A stretch of DNA of 9,747 bases from an uncultured Oscillospiraceae bacterium (GCA_910588455.1 CAJUPG010000072.1:1-9747), one strand, 5' to 3'. Positions 1 to 7,004 are shown, numbered from the stretch's first letter. Numbers and translations: made by a program. Notes: generated from the sequence alone by a model not told the origin.

Positions 1-1275
1 CCAGGCGGCGGGGGAGGCGAAGCAGGCGGCGGTGTAGCCGAAGGCGGGGACCAGGAACTGCCCCACCCCTGTGCGGGCCAGCATCTCCAGCACCCCCGCC
101 AGAAGGGCCAGGGTGCTGAAGCCCATGCCCTGGATGGAGAAGCGCACAATGTTCACCAGGGACAGGGGGAAGTAGAACGCGGTGTTAATCAGCAGAAACC
201 GGGCGGCCAGGTCGGTCACCTGGACCGCCCCCGGCTCCCGGGCGTCCAGAAACAGCATCACAAGCTGGGGGGCGAACAGGGCGGCGATCCCCAGAGCCAG
301 CAGGGAGTAGACAAGGCCCAGCAGGGCGCAGTCCCGCACCCCCCGGGCCAGCCGGTCCAGCTTCATGGCCCCCACGTTCTGGCCGCAGTAGGTGGCCATC
401 GTAGCCCCCATAGCGTCGAAGGGGCAGCAGAAGAAAAGAGATACCTTCTGCCCGGCGGTGACGCTGGCTACAGCGGTGCTGCCCAGGGTGTTCACGGCGG
501 ATTGCAGCACGATGGAGCCGATGGCGGTGATGGAGTATTGCAGGCCCATAGGCAGGCCCATTCTGCACAAAACCTTTGCCGTATGGGGATCAAAGGCCCG
601 CTCCGTCCGGCTCATGTGGAGGATGGGGAATTTTTTGCGCATATAGAAGAAGCAGGCCACGCCGGAAACAAGCTGGGAAATCACCGTGGCCAGGGCCGCC
701 CCGGCCACGCCGGTGTGGAACAACAGGATAAATCCCGCGTCCAGGGCGATGTTCAGCACGGAGGACAGAGCCAGAAAGTACACCGGCGTGCGGCTGTCTC
801 CCAGGGAGCGGGCCACCCCCGCCAGCAGGTTATACAGGAAGGTGGCCGGAATGCCCAGAAAAATGATAAAAATATAGAGGTACGCATCCTGAAAGATGTC
901 CGCCGGGGTTTTCATAAGGACGAGGATGGTCCGGCACAGCAGGGCGGTGGCGGCGGTGAGCACCAGGGCGAAGCCGGCGGACAGCCAGGCGGCGTTGGCC
1001 ACGCATTGGCGCATTTTTGAGTGCTCGCCGGAGCCCATCCGCTGGGCCACCGGGATGGCGAAGCCGCTGCACACCCCGGTGCAGAAGCCGATCACCAAAA
1101 AGTTCACCGAGCCTGTGGAGCCCACGGCGGCCAGCGCCTGGGAGCCCAGCAGCTTGCCCACGATCATGGTGTCCACCACGTTATACAGCTGCTGGAACAG
1201 AAGCCCCAGCAGAGTGGACAGGGTAAAGCCCAAAATCAGCCGCATGGGGCTGCCCTGAGTCAAATCCTTGGTCAT
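1..1275 (-). CDS. MATE-family multidrug/Na+ antiporter, 3' end outside window
   Basis: Inner-membrane multidrug and toxin extrusion pump, expected to export cationic drugs or metabolites in exchange for Na+ or H+. Reading the minus strand from ATG at 1275 gives 425 uninterrupted codons to the window edge. Family members run about 445-460 residues, so only the last 20-40 are missing. The N-terminus (MTKDLTQGSPMRLILGF, then FQQLYNVVDTMIVGKLLG) is the classic MATE TM1-TM2 signature. The second half repeats it in weaker form (GLPMGLQYSITAIGSIVLQS), as expected from the two-bundle fold. Many hydrophobic helices are visible throughout, e.g. SVNFLVIGFCTGVCSGFAIPVAQ. The start is fixed by an AGGAGG motif (revcomp at about 1286-1291) roughly 10 nt upstream. 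It is divergent from the HD hydrolase gene. Substrate cannot be assigned. The family call is firm. Confidence 0.93.
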   Translation of the reverse strand, partial: MTKDLTQGSPMRLILGFTLSTLLGLLFQQLYNVVDTMIVGKLLGSQALAAVGSTGSVNFLVIGFCTGVCSGFAIPVAQRMGSGEHSKMRQCVANAAWLSAGFALVLTAATALLCRTILVLMKTPADIFQDAYLYIFIIFLGIPATFLYNLLAGVARSLGDSRTPVYFLALSSVLNIALDAGFILLFHTGVAGAALATVISQLVSGVACFFYMRKKFPILHMSRTERAFDPHTAKVLCRMGLPMGLQYSITAIGSIVLQSAVNTLGSTAVASVTAGQKVSLFFCCPFDAMGATMATYCGQNVGAMKLDRLARGVRDCALLGLVYSLLALGIAALFAPQLVMLFLDAREPGAVQVTDLAARFLLINTAFYFPLSLVNIVRFSIQGMGFSTLALLAGVLEMLARTGVGQFLVPAFGYTAACFASPAAW

Positions 1276-1323
1276 AAAACAAAACCTCCTTTGCAGGACG
1301 GACCCGCAAATCTTGCAGGCTAC

Positions 1324-1329
1324 ATTATA
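1324..1329 (-). promoter_or_regulatory. Candidate -10 box for the MATE gene
   Basis: On the minus strand this is a perfect TATAAT, about 49 nt upstream of the MATE start codon, in the divergent intergenic region. No good TTGACA-like -35 is seen 16-18 bp further upstream, so the assignment rests on the -10 box and the position only. Confidence 0.4.
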
Positions 1330-1394
1330 GCCGTCCCGGCGGGCCTTGGATAGAGAAACTTTCCACAATGTTTCTTTTCTTTTTGGCCCCAATG

Positions 1395-1403
1395 TGTTAC
1401 AAT
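1395..1403 (+). promoter_or_regulatory. Extended -10 promoter for HD-HAD gene pair
   Basis: TGTTACAAT fits the extended -10 form TGnTAtAAT with one mismatch and lies 31 nt upstream of the HD gene ATG. The T-rich stretch at about 1371-1386 gives only a weak -35, which an extended -10 can compensate. The AAGGAGG ribosome binding site follows at about 1418-1424. Confidence 0.55.
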
Positions 1404-1434
1404 CAGAAAAAATACGCAAGGAGGAATTTTATCC

Positions 1435-2016
1435 ATGCCAGCTAAGGAAGAATTTCTGGAAATTTTCCGCGCCAACATCACCCGGGACGGCGCGGATCAG
1501 CTCCTCAACTACCTGGAGAACAAAAGCGACTTTTTCACCGCCCCCGCCTCCGCCCGGTATCACGGGGCCTACGCCGGGGGGCTGTGCGAGCACAGCCTGA
1601 ACGTGTACCACTGTCTGGTGGACTACCTGGCCCGGGAGCGGGTACAGGAGCTGTACGGTCTGGAATACTCTGCCGAATCCGTCGCCATCGTGGCCCTGCT
1701 CCACGACGCCTGCAAAATCGGCTGCTACAAGCTTGGGACCCGGAACGTGAAGGGCCCGGATGGCAAGTGGCAGTCCGTCCCCAGTTACACCTTTGACGAT
1801 CCCCTGCCCTACGGCCACGGGGAGAAATCTGTGTACATCGTCAACGGATTTATTCGCCTGAGCCGGGAGGAAGCCATGGCCATCCGCTGGCACATGGGCT
1901 TTTCCGGAGGAGAGGACCCCCGGACGGTGGGCCAGGCGCTGCAAAAATACCCCCTGGCCTTCGCCCTGGCCACGGCGGACATGGAGGCCTCCTATTTCCT
2001 GGAGGGAGAGGCATAA
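1435..2016 (+). CDS. HD-domain metal-dependent hydrolase, 193 aa
   Basis: Soluble HD-superfamily protein, expected to be a divalent-metal phosphohydrolase or phosphodiesterase acting on nucleotides or RNA. The visible ligands are H53 in the GGLCEHSLNVY stretch, the H90-D91 doublet in ALLHDACKIG and D182 in ATADMEAS. Extra histidines at 43, 128 (YGHGEKS) and 153 (RWHMG) are spaced as in the HD domains of the YhaM-type 3'-5' exoribonuclease group. There is no N-terminal OB domain as in YhaM, so it is a stand-alone HD protein; small proteins of this kind are common in Clostridia and mostly uncharacterised. The ATG start is supported by AAGGAGGA about 10 nt upstream. The stop codon directly abuts the GTG of the HAD gene, so the two are almost certainly co-transcribed and translationally coupled. 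The substrate is unknown. Confidence 0.88.
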   Translation: MPAKEEFLEIFRANITRDGADQLLNYLENKSDFFTAPASARYHGAYAGGLCEHSLNVYHCLVDYLARERVQELYGLEYSAESVAIVALLHDACKIGCYKLGTRNVKGPDGKWQSVPSYTFDDPLPYGHGEKSVYIVNGFIRLSREEAMAIRWHMGFSGGEDPRTVGQALQKYPLAFALATADMEASYFLEGEA

Positions 2017-2835
2017 GTGGCCCGGTGTGATCTGATTGCCCTGGACCTGGACGGTACTGCCCTGCTGCCGGACCACACCCTGGCCCCGGAGACCTGCCGG
2101 GCCATCGCCGCTGCCCGGGTCCAGGGGGTGCGGGTGGTAATCGCCACCGGCCGCAGCAGCCGGGAGGCCGCCTGGTTCGCCCGGGAGGGGGGCTTTGACT
2201 CCCATGCCGCCGCCCTGGGGGGCGCGGTGGTGGCGGACTGCGAAACAGGAAAGCAGCTGCGCCGCTGGGACCTGCCCCGGGACGGGGGGCGGGAGGTACT
2301 GAAGCTGTGTCTGGAGCGCCGGCTGGACCCCATGATTTTCGCGGGAGAGCAGATTTTGATTCCCGCCTGGTCGGCGGAGGCGCTGGGCCGCTACTTCCCC
2401 AGGCCCGTGTGGGAGGAGGACGTGGTACTGCTTGACGATCCCCTGGGCTGGCTGGAGGGCTATGACGGCCCCCTGACCAAGCTCCATGTGGAGGGGGACC
2501 CGGCCCGGTTTCCCATTCGGGAGGCCGCCGCCCTGCCGGGGATGAATCTGACCAGCTCCGGCCCCGGGGATTTCGAGCTGGTATGCCAGGACATTGACAA
2601 GGGGACGGCCCTGGCGCTGCTGGCGGAGTTTTATGGGATTCCGCTGGAGCGCTGCGCCGCCGTGGGGGACAGCGAAAACGACCTGGGGATGCTCCGGGCG
2701 GCGGGGATTGCCGTGGCTATGGGCAGCGCCTGTCCGGCGGCGGTGGAGGCGGCGCGGTTTCAGGTGGCGGATAACCTCCATCACGGCGCGGCCCAGGCCA
2801 TCGCGCTGCTGCTGGACAGGGGCCTTGACTTTTGA
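2017..2835 (+). CDS. Cof-type HAD-IIB sugar-phosphate phosphatase, 272 aa
   Basis: Cytosolic haloacid dehalogenase-superfamily hydrolase of subclass IIB (Cof/YidA/YwpJ type), which typically dephosphorylates sugar phosphates, FMN or PLP through an aspartyl-phosphate intermediate. All four motifs are present. Motif I is DLDGT with nucleophile D10 and acid/base D12; motif II is ATGRS (T44); the motif III lysine is K195 in DIDKGTAL; motif IV is GDSENDLGML (D218, D222). The region between motifs II and III (about 50-190) is the C2-type cap. Length is normal for the family. The GTG start lies immediately after the HD gene stop and is served by GGAGGGAGAGG inside the end of that gene. Unusually for Cof proteins the N-terminus is very short before motif I, but this is within family range. 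The substrate cannot be predicted. A promoter for the next gene sits in its last codons. Confidence 0.92.
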   Translation: MARCDLIALDLDGTALLPDHTLAPETCRAIAAARVQGVRVVIATGRSSREAAWFAREGGFDSHAAALGGAVVADCETGKQLRRWDLPRDGGREVLKLCLERRLDPMIFAGEQILIPAWSAEALGRYFPRPVWEEDVVLLDDPLGWLEGYDGPLTKLHVEGDPARFPIREAAALPGMNLTSSGPGDFELVCQDIDKGTALALLAEFYGIPLERCAAVGDSENDLGMLRAAGIAVAMGSACPAAVEAARFQVADNLHHGAAQAIALLLDRGLDF

Positions 2836-2853
2836 CAGGAAACTGGGTAAAAT
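2825..2853 (+). promoter_or_regulatory. Sigma-A promoter for the CoA ligase gene
   Basis: TTGACT (2825-2830), a 17-bp spacer and TAAAAT (2848-2853) form a near-consensus sigma-A promoter overlapping the end of the HAD gene. The predicted transcript starts near 2860. That excludes an upstream TTG at 2832 as the translation start and supports ATG 2916. Confidence 0.7.
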
Positions 2854-2870
2854 ACTTTGGTAGTTTAACG

Positions 2871-2896
2871 CCCAAAAGTACACGTCCCATTTTGGG
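2871..2896 (+). promoter_or_regulatory. Inverted repeat in the leader of the CoA ligase gene
   Basis: CCCAAAA (2871-2877) and TTTTGGG (2890-2896) are perfect 7-bp arms around a 12-nt loop, just after the predicted transcription start. The 3' arm runs into the purine-rich ribosome binding site (GGGAGAGAGG, 2894-2903). It could be an operator for a repressor or a weak RBS-masking hairpin. No T-tract follows, so it is not a terminator. Function is inferred from position only. Confidence 0.4.
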
Positions 2897-2915
2897 AGAG
2901 AGGAATGACGAAGCC

Positions 2916-4550
2916 ATGCCCATCACCGATTTGCTGGAGCGAAACAGCAAACTCTATGGCGAAGAAATCGCCCTGGTGGAAATAAACCCCGAAATTCAGG
3001 AGCGCCAGCGCGTCACCTGGAAGGAATACGAGCTGATCCAGCCCTCTGCCTGCGCCCCTTACCGCCGGGAAATCACCTGGTCCGTCTTTGACGAGAAGGC
3101 CAACCGGGTGGCCAACCTGCTCCTCAGCCGGGGGATTCAGCGGGGGCAGAAGGTGGCCGTGCTTATGATGAACTGCCTGGAGTGGCTGCCCATCTATTTC
3201 GGCGCGCTGAAGGCCGGAGCTGTTGCCGTCCCGCTGAACTTCCGTTATACCAGCGACGAGATTGACTACTGCCTGAAGCTGGCCGACGCGGATGTGCTGT
3301 TTTTCGGTCCGGAGTTCATTGGCCGTATCGAGGCCATTGTGTCCAAGCTGTCGGACAAGCTGATGCTCCTGTTTGTGGGGGAGACCTGCCCCACCTTTGC
3401 CGAGGACTACCACCGGGCCACCGCCGACTGCTCCAGCGTGGCCCCCAAGGTCCTGATTGACGACGAGGACGAGGCCGCCATCTATTACTCCTCCGGCACC
3501 ACCGGCTTCCCCAAGGCCATCCTGCTCCGGCACCGGGCCCTGCTCCAGTCCGCCCGGATGGAGGCCATTCACCATGAGACCACCCATGAGGACGTATTTC
3601 TGTGCATCCCGCCCCTGTATCACACCGGGGCCAAGATGCACTGGTTCGGCTCCCTGTTCACCGGCAGCCGGGCGGTGCTTTTAAAGGGCAACTCCCCCAG
3701 CGCCATTCTGGAGACCGCCTCCCGGGAGCACTGTACCATCGTGTGGCTGCTGGTGCCCTGGGCCCAGGACATTCTGGCGGCCCTGGACCGGGGAGATTTG
3801 AAGCTGGAGGACTATCAGCTGGCCCAGTGGCGGCTGATGCACATCGGCGCCCAGCCCGTCCCCCCCAGCCTCATCAAGCACTGGCTGAGCTACTTCCCCC
3901 ACCACAAGTACGACACAAATTACGGCCTGTCCGAGTCCACCGGCCCCGGCTGCGTCCATCTGGGACTGGAGAACGTCCATAAGGTGGGGGCCATTGGGGT
4001 GCCCGGCTACGGCTGGAAGTGCAAAATCGTGGACGAGACCGGCGCGGTTGTCCCCCAGGGCGAGGTGGGCGAGCTGTGCGTGAAGGGCCCCGGCGTGATG
4101 GTGTGCTACTACCACGACGAGCAGGCCACCCAGAGCGTGCTGAAGGACGGCTGGCTCCACACCGGCGACATGGCCCGCCAGGACGGGGACGGGTTCTATT
4201 TCCTGGTGGACCGGAAGAAGGACGTTATCATCTCCGGGGGCGAAAATCTGTACCCAGTGCAGATTGAGGACTTTTTGGCGGCCCACCCGAAGATCCACGA
4301 CGTAGCCGTCATCGGCCTGCCGGACAAGCGGCTGGGGGAGATTGCCGCCGCCGTCATCCAGGTGAAGGAGGGAATGACCTGCACCGAGGGGGAAATCAAC
4401 CAGTTCTGCATGGACCTGCCCCGGTACAAGCGGCCCCGGAAGCTCATCTTTGCCCCGGTGCCCCGGAATCCCACCGGCAAAATCGAAAAGCCCAAGCTGC
4501 GGGAGAAATACTGCGGCGTGCGTCTGGTGGAGGCGCAGAATCAGGGATAA
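2916..4550 (+). CDS. Class I adenylate-forming acyl/aryl-CoA ligase, 544 aa
   Basis: AMP-binding synthetase that activates a carboxylic acid with ATP to an acyl-adenylate and then transfers it to CoA. Core motifs (numbering from ATG 2916): A3 P-loop YYSSGTTGFPK (190-200), A5 NYGLSEST (335-342), A7 HTGD (415-418), the hinge and A8 loop DRKKDVIISGGENLYPVQIE (from 432), and A10 NPTGKIEK with catalytic lysine K522. All key residues are intact and length is normal. No carrier-protein domain follows, so a CoA ligase is more likely than an NRPS module. Between the N-terminal helix and the ANRVANLL segment about 30 extra residues (roughly 22-52, including VTWKEYEL and YRREITW) are inserted compared with standard FadD-like enzymes. 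The substrate (fatty, aromatic or carnitine-like acid) cannot be read from the sequence. The gene seems to be a single-gene transcription unit with its own promoter (2825-2853) and terminator (4554-4585). An in-frame TTG at 2832 is rejected because it lies before the transcript start. Confidence 0.92.
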   Translation: MPITDLLERNSKLYGEEIALVEINPEIQERQRVTWKEYELIQPSACAPYRREITWSVFDEKANRVANLLLSRGIQRGQKVAVLMMNCLEWLPIYFGALKAGAVAVPLNFRYTSDEIDYCLKLADADVLFFGPEFIGRIEAIVSKLSDKLMLLFVGETCPTFAEDYHRATADCSSVAPKVLIDDEDEAAIYYSSGTTGFPKAILLRHRALLQSARMEAIHHETTHEDVFLCIPPLYHTGAKMHWFGSLFTGSRAVLLKGNSPSAILETASREHCTIVWLLVPWAQDILAALDRGDLKLEDYQLAQWRLMHIGAQPVPPSLIKHWLSYFPHHKYDTNYGLSESTGPGCVHLGLENVHKVGAIGVPGYGWKCKIVDETGAVVPQGEVGELCVKGPGVMVCYYHDEQATQSVLKDGWLHTGDMARQDGDGFYFLVDRKKDVIISGGENLYPVQIEDFLAAHPKIHDVAVIGLPDKRLGEIAAAVIQVKEGMTCTEGEINQFCMDLPRYKRPRKLIFAPVPRNPTGKIEKPKLREKYCGVRLVEAQNQG

Positions 4551-4553
4551 AAC

Positions 4554-4585
4554 AAACCGTGGGGGAGCATTCCCCCACGGTTTTT
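4554..4585. terminator. Bidirectional intrinsic terminator
   Basis: Perfect 13-bp stem (AAACCGTGGGGGA, 4554-4566; complement 4571-4583) with a GCAT loop, followed by TTTTT on the plus strand and by a T-rich GTTTTA on the minus strand. It sits between two convergent genes and can end both the CoA ligase transcript and the dnaX-ybaB transcript. Confidence 0.92.
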
Positions 4586-4589
4586 CGGT

Positions 4590-4937
4590 TTAAAAGGGCA
4601 GGTTCAGTCCGCCGGTGAGCTTCTGCATGGTGCCCGCCGCGTCGCTCTCGGCGGCCCGCAGGGCCTCATTGACGGCGGCCACAATCATGTCCTCCAGCAT
4701 CTCCACGTCCTCCGGGTCCACCGCGTCCGGGTCGATCTCCAGGGCTTGCAGCTCCCGCTTGCCGGTGACGGTGGCGGTGACCACGCCGCCCCCCGCCGCG
4801 GCCTCATAGGTCTTTTCCTCCAGCTCCTGCTGCATCCGGAGCATATCCTGCTGCATTTTCTGGGCCTGCTTAATCATGTTCATGTTGACGCCGCCGCCCA
4901 TCATACCGCCGCGGTTTCCATATCCTTTTGCCATCAT
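4590..4937 (-). CDS. ybaB: YbaB/EbfC-family nucleoid-associated protein, 115 aa
   Basis: Small DNA-binding protein that forms dimers shaped like tweezers and binds the nucleoid. The family is nearly always encoded next to dnaX. The sequence shows a Gly/Met-rich N-terminal tail (MMAKGYGNRGGMMGGGVNMN), then the helix IKQAQKMQQDMLRMQQELEEKTYEAAAGGGVVTATVTGKRELQALEIDP that is diagnostic of the family, and the C-terminal DLIVAAVNEAL-like helix (here DMIVAAVNEALRAA). Two adjacent ATG codons (4937 and 4934) are possible. An AGGAG lies 5 nt before the first and 8 nt before the second, and related proteins usually begin MAKG, so 4934 may be the true start. It follows dnaX by 14 nt and is the last gene of the unit, ended by the bidirectional terminator. 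recR, which usually comes next in Firmicutes, is absent. Confidence 0.96.
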   Translation of the reverse strand: MMAKGYGNRGGMMGGGVNMNMIKQAQKMQQDMLRMQQELEEKTYEAAAGGGVVTATVTGKRELQALEIDPDAVDPEDVEMLEDMIVAAVNEALRAAESDAAGTMQKLTGGLNLPF

Positions 4938-4951
4938 GCTCGCTCCTTTTT

Positions 4952-6568
4952 TTATTGTGTTACCTGTATGTTGTCAAATTCTCCAAAGGCCAGCAAATCG
5001 TCCAGAGCGTCTTTCTCCTCCGGCTTCTCCGGTTCCTCCGGCTGTGCCGCCTGGGGGGAGGGGACCGGCTCCTGCCTGGGGGCCTTGCCGGTGACCACCG
5101 CCGTCTGGGCGGGAACCCCGAACCGGGCCTGGGCCGCCTGGGACAGCGCCTCCAGAATGGCGGGCTTGTTGAGCATGGTCCGGGTAAACTCACTGTCCGT
5201 CCACAGGGTCAGCCCGCCGTTTTTCCATACGCCGGTTACCTTATCCGGGTTGTTCAGATAGGGGATCACCGACGGGGGGACCTTTCCCCGCAGGCCCGCC
5301 GCGAAGGAGGGCCAGAAGCTGCTGTCCGCCGGGGCTTCCGGAGCAGGCTCCGGTTTGGGCTCCGGCTTGGGTTCCGGCTGCGGGGCCGGAGCCGGGTTTG
5401 TGTGCCTACTTTGCGTGGTATGGAGGGTTTGCAGCTTTTCCTCCAGGGCGGCCACCCGGGCGCTGAGTCCCCCGAAGGACTCGTCCGCCTCCTGGTCACA
5501 CAGCCGGATCAGGCAGAGCTCCGCTTCGGTTTTTCGATTGGCGCTGCGGGCCAGGGCCCCCTGGGTGTTCTGGAGGACCGTCAAAATCTGCAACAGCCGG
5601 GAGGTGGGAAACTTCTGGCCCAGATCCCGCAGGGTGGCTTCGTCATAGCCGCCGGTGAGCAGGGCCGCCCCCCCCTGGGGCGCGGTTTTCCGCAGCAGCA
5701 GGTCCCGGGCCAGGGAGCCCAGCTCCCCCAGCAGGGAGCCCAGCTCCTTTCCGGCGGCGTACAGCCGGGAGAGGGTCTCCAGGGCTCCTGCGGTGTTCCG
5801 GTCCGCAATCTGGTCCATCAGCCTAGCGGTCTCCAAATTGCCCGCCAGGCCCAGAATATCCAAAACCTCCCGCTCGCCGATCTCCTCCTGGCCGCCGGCG
5901 CACTGGTCCAGCAGAGACAGGGCGTCCCGCAGGCCCCCGTCCGCCAGCCGGGCCAGAAGGGCGCAGGCCTCCTGGGTGAGGGGGATGTTCTCCTGCCGGG
6001 CCACCTCCTCCAGCCGGCCGGCGATGGCTTGGGGCAGGATGCGCTTGAAAGCGAACTGCTGGCAGCGGCTTTTGATGGTGGCCGGGACCTTGTGCAAATC
6101 CGTGGTGGCCAGGATGAACATCAGGTGCTCCGGGGGCTCCTCCAAAATCTTCAGCAGGGCGTTGAAGGCGGGGGTGGACAGCATATGCACCTCGTCCACG
6201 ATGTACACCCGCTTCCCTACGGCGGCGGGGGTATACACCGCCTCATCCCGCAGGGCCCGGACCTGGTCCACCCCGTTGTTGGAGGCGGCGTCCAGCTCCA
6301 GCACGTCCAGAATGGACCCGTTCTCAATGCCCAGACAGGCGGGACACTGGTTGCAGGGGTTTCCCCCCTGGGGGTTCTGGCAGTTCACCGCCCGGGAGAG
6401 AATTTTGGCGCAGGAGGTCTTGCCGGTGCCCCGGGTGCCGGTGAACAGATAGGCGTGGGACAGGCGGTTTTGCAGCACCTGCTGCTTGAGGGTGTCGGTG
6501 ATATGGGACTGGCCCACCACATCGTCAAAGGTGCGGGGCCGCCACTTTCGATACAGAGCCTGATACAT
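4952..6568 (-). CDS. dnaX: DNA polymerase III subunit gamma/tau, 538 aa
   Basis: ATPase of the replicative clamp loader, which opens and loads the beta clamp and tethers polymerase at the fork. From the N-terminus: MYQALYRKWRPRTFDDVVGQ opening; Walker A GTRGTGKT (44-51); the zinc module with C63, C72, C75 and C78; Walker B YIVDEVH (D125, E126); sensor 1 ATTD (154-157); SRC arginine finger R168; sensor 2 arginine R214 in GGLRDALSLLDQ. Domain III covers about 240-365. A Pro/Glu/Lys linker (392-412, PEPKPEPKPEP) leads to a tau-type C-terminal domain and an acidic tail (510-538). The start at 6568 is preceded by GGGAGG; an in-frame ATG at 6607 would lie inside the SRP RNA and is rejected. I found no A AAA AAG-type slippery heptamer, so a frameshifted gamma form is not indicated. 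It is cotranscribed with ybaB, and the SRP RNA lies 27 nt upstream. Confidence 0.97.
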   Translation of the reverse strand: MYQALYRKWRPRTFDDVVGQSHITDTLKQQVLQNRLSHAYLFTGTRGTGKTSCAKILSRAVNCQNPQGGNPCNQCPACLGIENGSILDVLELDAASNNGVDQVRALRDEAVYTPAAVGKRVYIVDEVHMLSTPAFNALLKILEEPPEHLMFILATTDLHKVPATIKSRCQQFAFKRILPQAIAGRLEEVARQENIPLTQEACALLARLADGGLRDALSLLDQCAGGQEEIGEREVLDILGLAGNLETARLMDQIADRNTAGALETLSRLYAAGKELGSLLGELGSLARDLLLRKTAPQGGAALLTGGYDEATLRDLGQKFPTSRLLQILTVLQNTQGALARSANRKTEAELCLIRLCDQEADESFGGLSARVAALEEKLQTLHTTQSRHTNPAPAPQPEPKPEPKPEPAPEAPADSSFWPSFAAGLRGKVPPSVIPYLNNPDKVTGVWKNGGLTLWTDSEFTRTMLNKPAILEALSQAAQARFGVPAQTAVVTGKAPRQEPVPSPQAAQPEEPEKPEEKDALDDLLAFGEFDNIQVTQ

Positions 6569-6595
6569 CCCACAAAACCTCCCAAAATCAGAAAC

Positions 6596-6888
6596 GGCGC
6601 AGAACAAGACCGCACACCGGCCTTTGAAGCGCAGGTTATACCCGTAACCCAGACAGCCGGCTCAGGAACAGTACCCCCGCGGCACACGCGGCGTACCGCT
6701 TAGTGCTGCTCGGTTCCCCGCCTGACACGGTTCACGGCTCCGCGTTGCGCGGGACCGGTCCATCATCGCTGCTTATCTGGGGCAGACGGCACAAACTACG
6801 TCCGGGGGCCGGGATTCATCCCTGCTGGAGCGGGTTGCAGGCAGAGGGCACCGCTAACTCCCCGACTAGTGCGGCCTTGTTCTGCGCC
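6596..6888 (-). ncRNA. ffs: Signal recognition particle RNA, large bacterial type with Alu domain
   Basis: SRP RNA, which with Ffh (and in Firmicutes HBsu) targets membrane and secreted proteins to the Sec translocon. The two ends pair over 20 bp (plus-strand 6596-6615 with 6869-6888) with one G-U wobble. Helix 8 is recognisable on the minus strand at about 6704-6725: GUCAGG, a CGG/CCG stem closing a GGAA tetraloop (6714-6717), and AGCAGCA on the 3' side of the symmetric loop, the Ffh-binding site. Near the 5' end, GGGGAGUUAGCGGUGCC followed by CUGCAACCCGCUC matches the Alu-domain 5' region of Bacillus subtilis scRNA, so this is the long form. Length near 293 nt agrees with Bacillus/Clostridium large SRP RNAs. 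Position just upstream of dnaX is the conserved Firmicutes location. Exact mature ends are inferred from the terminal helix. Confidence 0.95.
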
Positions 6889-6912
6889 GAAGCGAAAACA
6901 AAGCTGGATTGT

Positions 6913-6941
6913 ATTGTACTACATTTTTTTGAATTTATCAA
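6913..6941 (-). promoter_or_regulatory. Strong sigma-A promoter of the SRP RNA (and probably dnaX-ybaB)
   Basis: On the minus strand TTGATA (6941-6936), a 17-bp spacer and TACAAT (6918-6913) give a near-consensus promoter with an A/T-rich upstream stretch that could act as an UP element. Transcription should start near 6906, about 18 nt before the 5' arm of the SRP RNA terminal helix. No other promoter or clear terminator was seen between SRP RNA and dnaX. Confidence 0.82.
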
Positions 6942-6948
6942 CTAAAAA

Positions 6949-7004
6949 ATTCGGCCGGTTTTTTCCGATATTCCGGCGCTTTTTTGTGACCCTTCGCGCC
7001 GAAT
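6949..7004. repeat. Widely spaced inverted repeat between divergent promoters
   Basis: ATTCGGC (6949-6955) and GCCGAAT (6998-7004) are perfect 7-bp arms separated by 42 bp. The pair lies between the SRP RNA promoter and the sigma gene, with the right arm within the candidate ECF promoter spacer. It could bind a dimeric regulator, or be chance in GC-rich DNA. Confidence 0.25.

Noticed and set aside
1429..2883. A 484-codon open frame on the minus strand
   Set aside because: It is antisense to the HD and HAD genes, has low-complexity Pro/Gly/Gln-rich content, no RBS and no recognisable domain; long antisense frames are common in GC-rich DNA.
2832..2915. N-terminal extension of the CoA ligase from TTG 2832
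   Set aside because: The codon overlaps the HAD stop and lies upstream of the predicted transcription start near 2860; the extension crosses the leader palindrome and has no family similarity.
2905..2985. Small ORF starting at ATG 2905 ahead of the CoA ligase
   Set aside because: It is about 27 codons long, overlaps the ligase in another frame and has no features; although it sits nearer the RBS, nothing supports a leader peptide.
4952..6568. Programmed frameshift in dnaX producing a gamma subunit
   Set aside because: No A AAA AAG-like slippery heptamer was seen in frame; short A runs present (e.g. near W448-K-N) do not fit the X XXY YYZ pattern.
6569..6607. Longer dnaX start at 6607
   Set aside because: It would lie within the 3' end of the SRP RNA. 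MYQALYRKWRP at 6568 is the canonical start and has its own RBS.
4928..6703. A 591-codon open frame on the plus strand
   Set aside because: It is a shadow of dnaX and the SRP RNA on the opposite strand; its translation is arginine/glycine/glutamine-rich and matches nothing, while dnaX motifs on the minus strand are intact.
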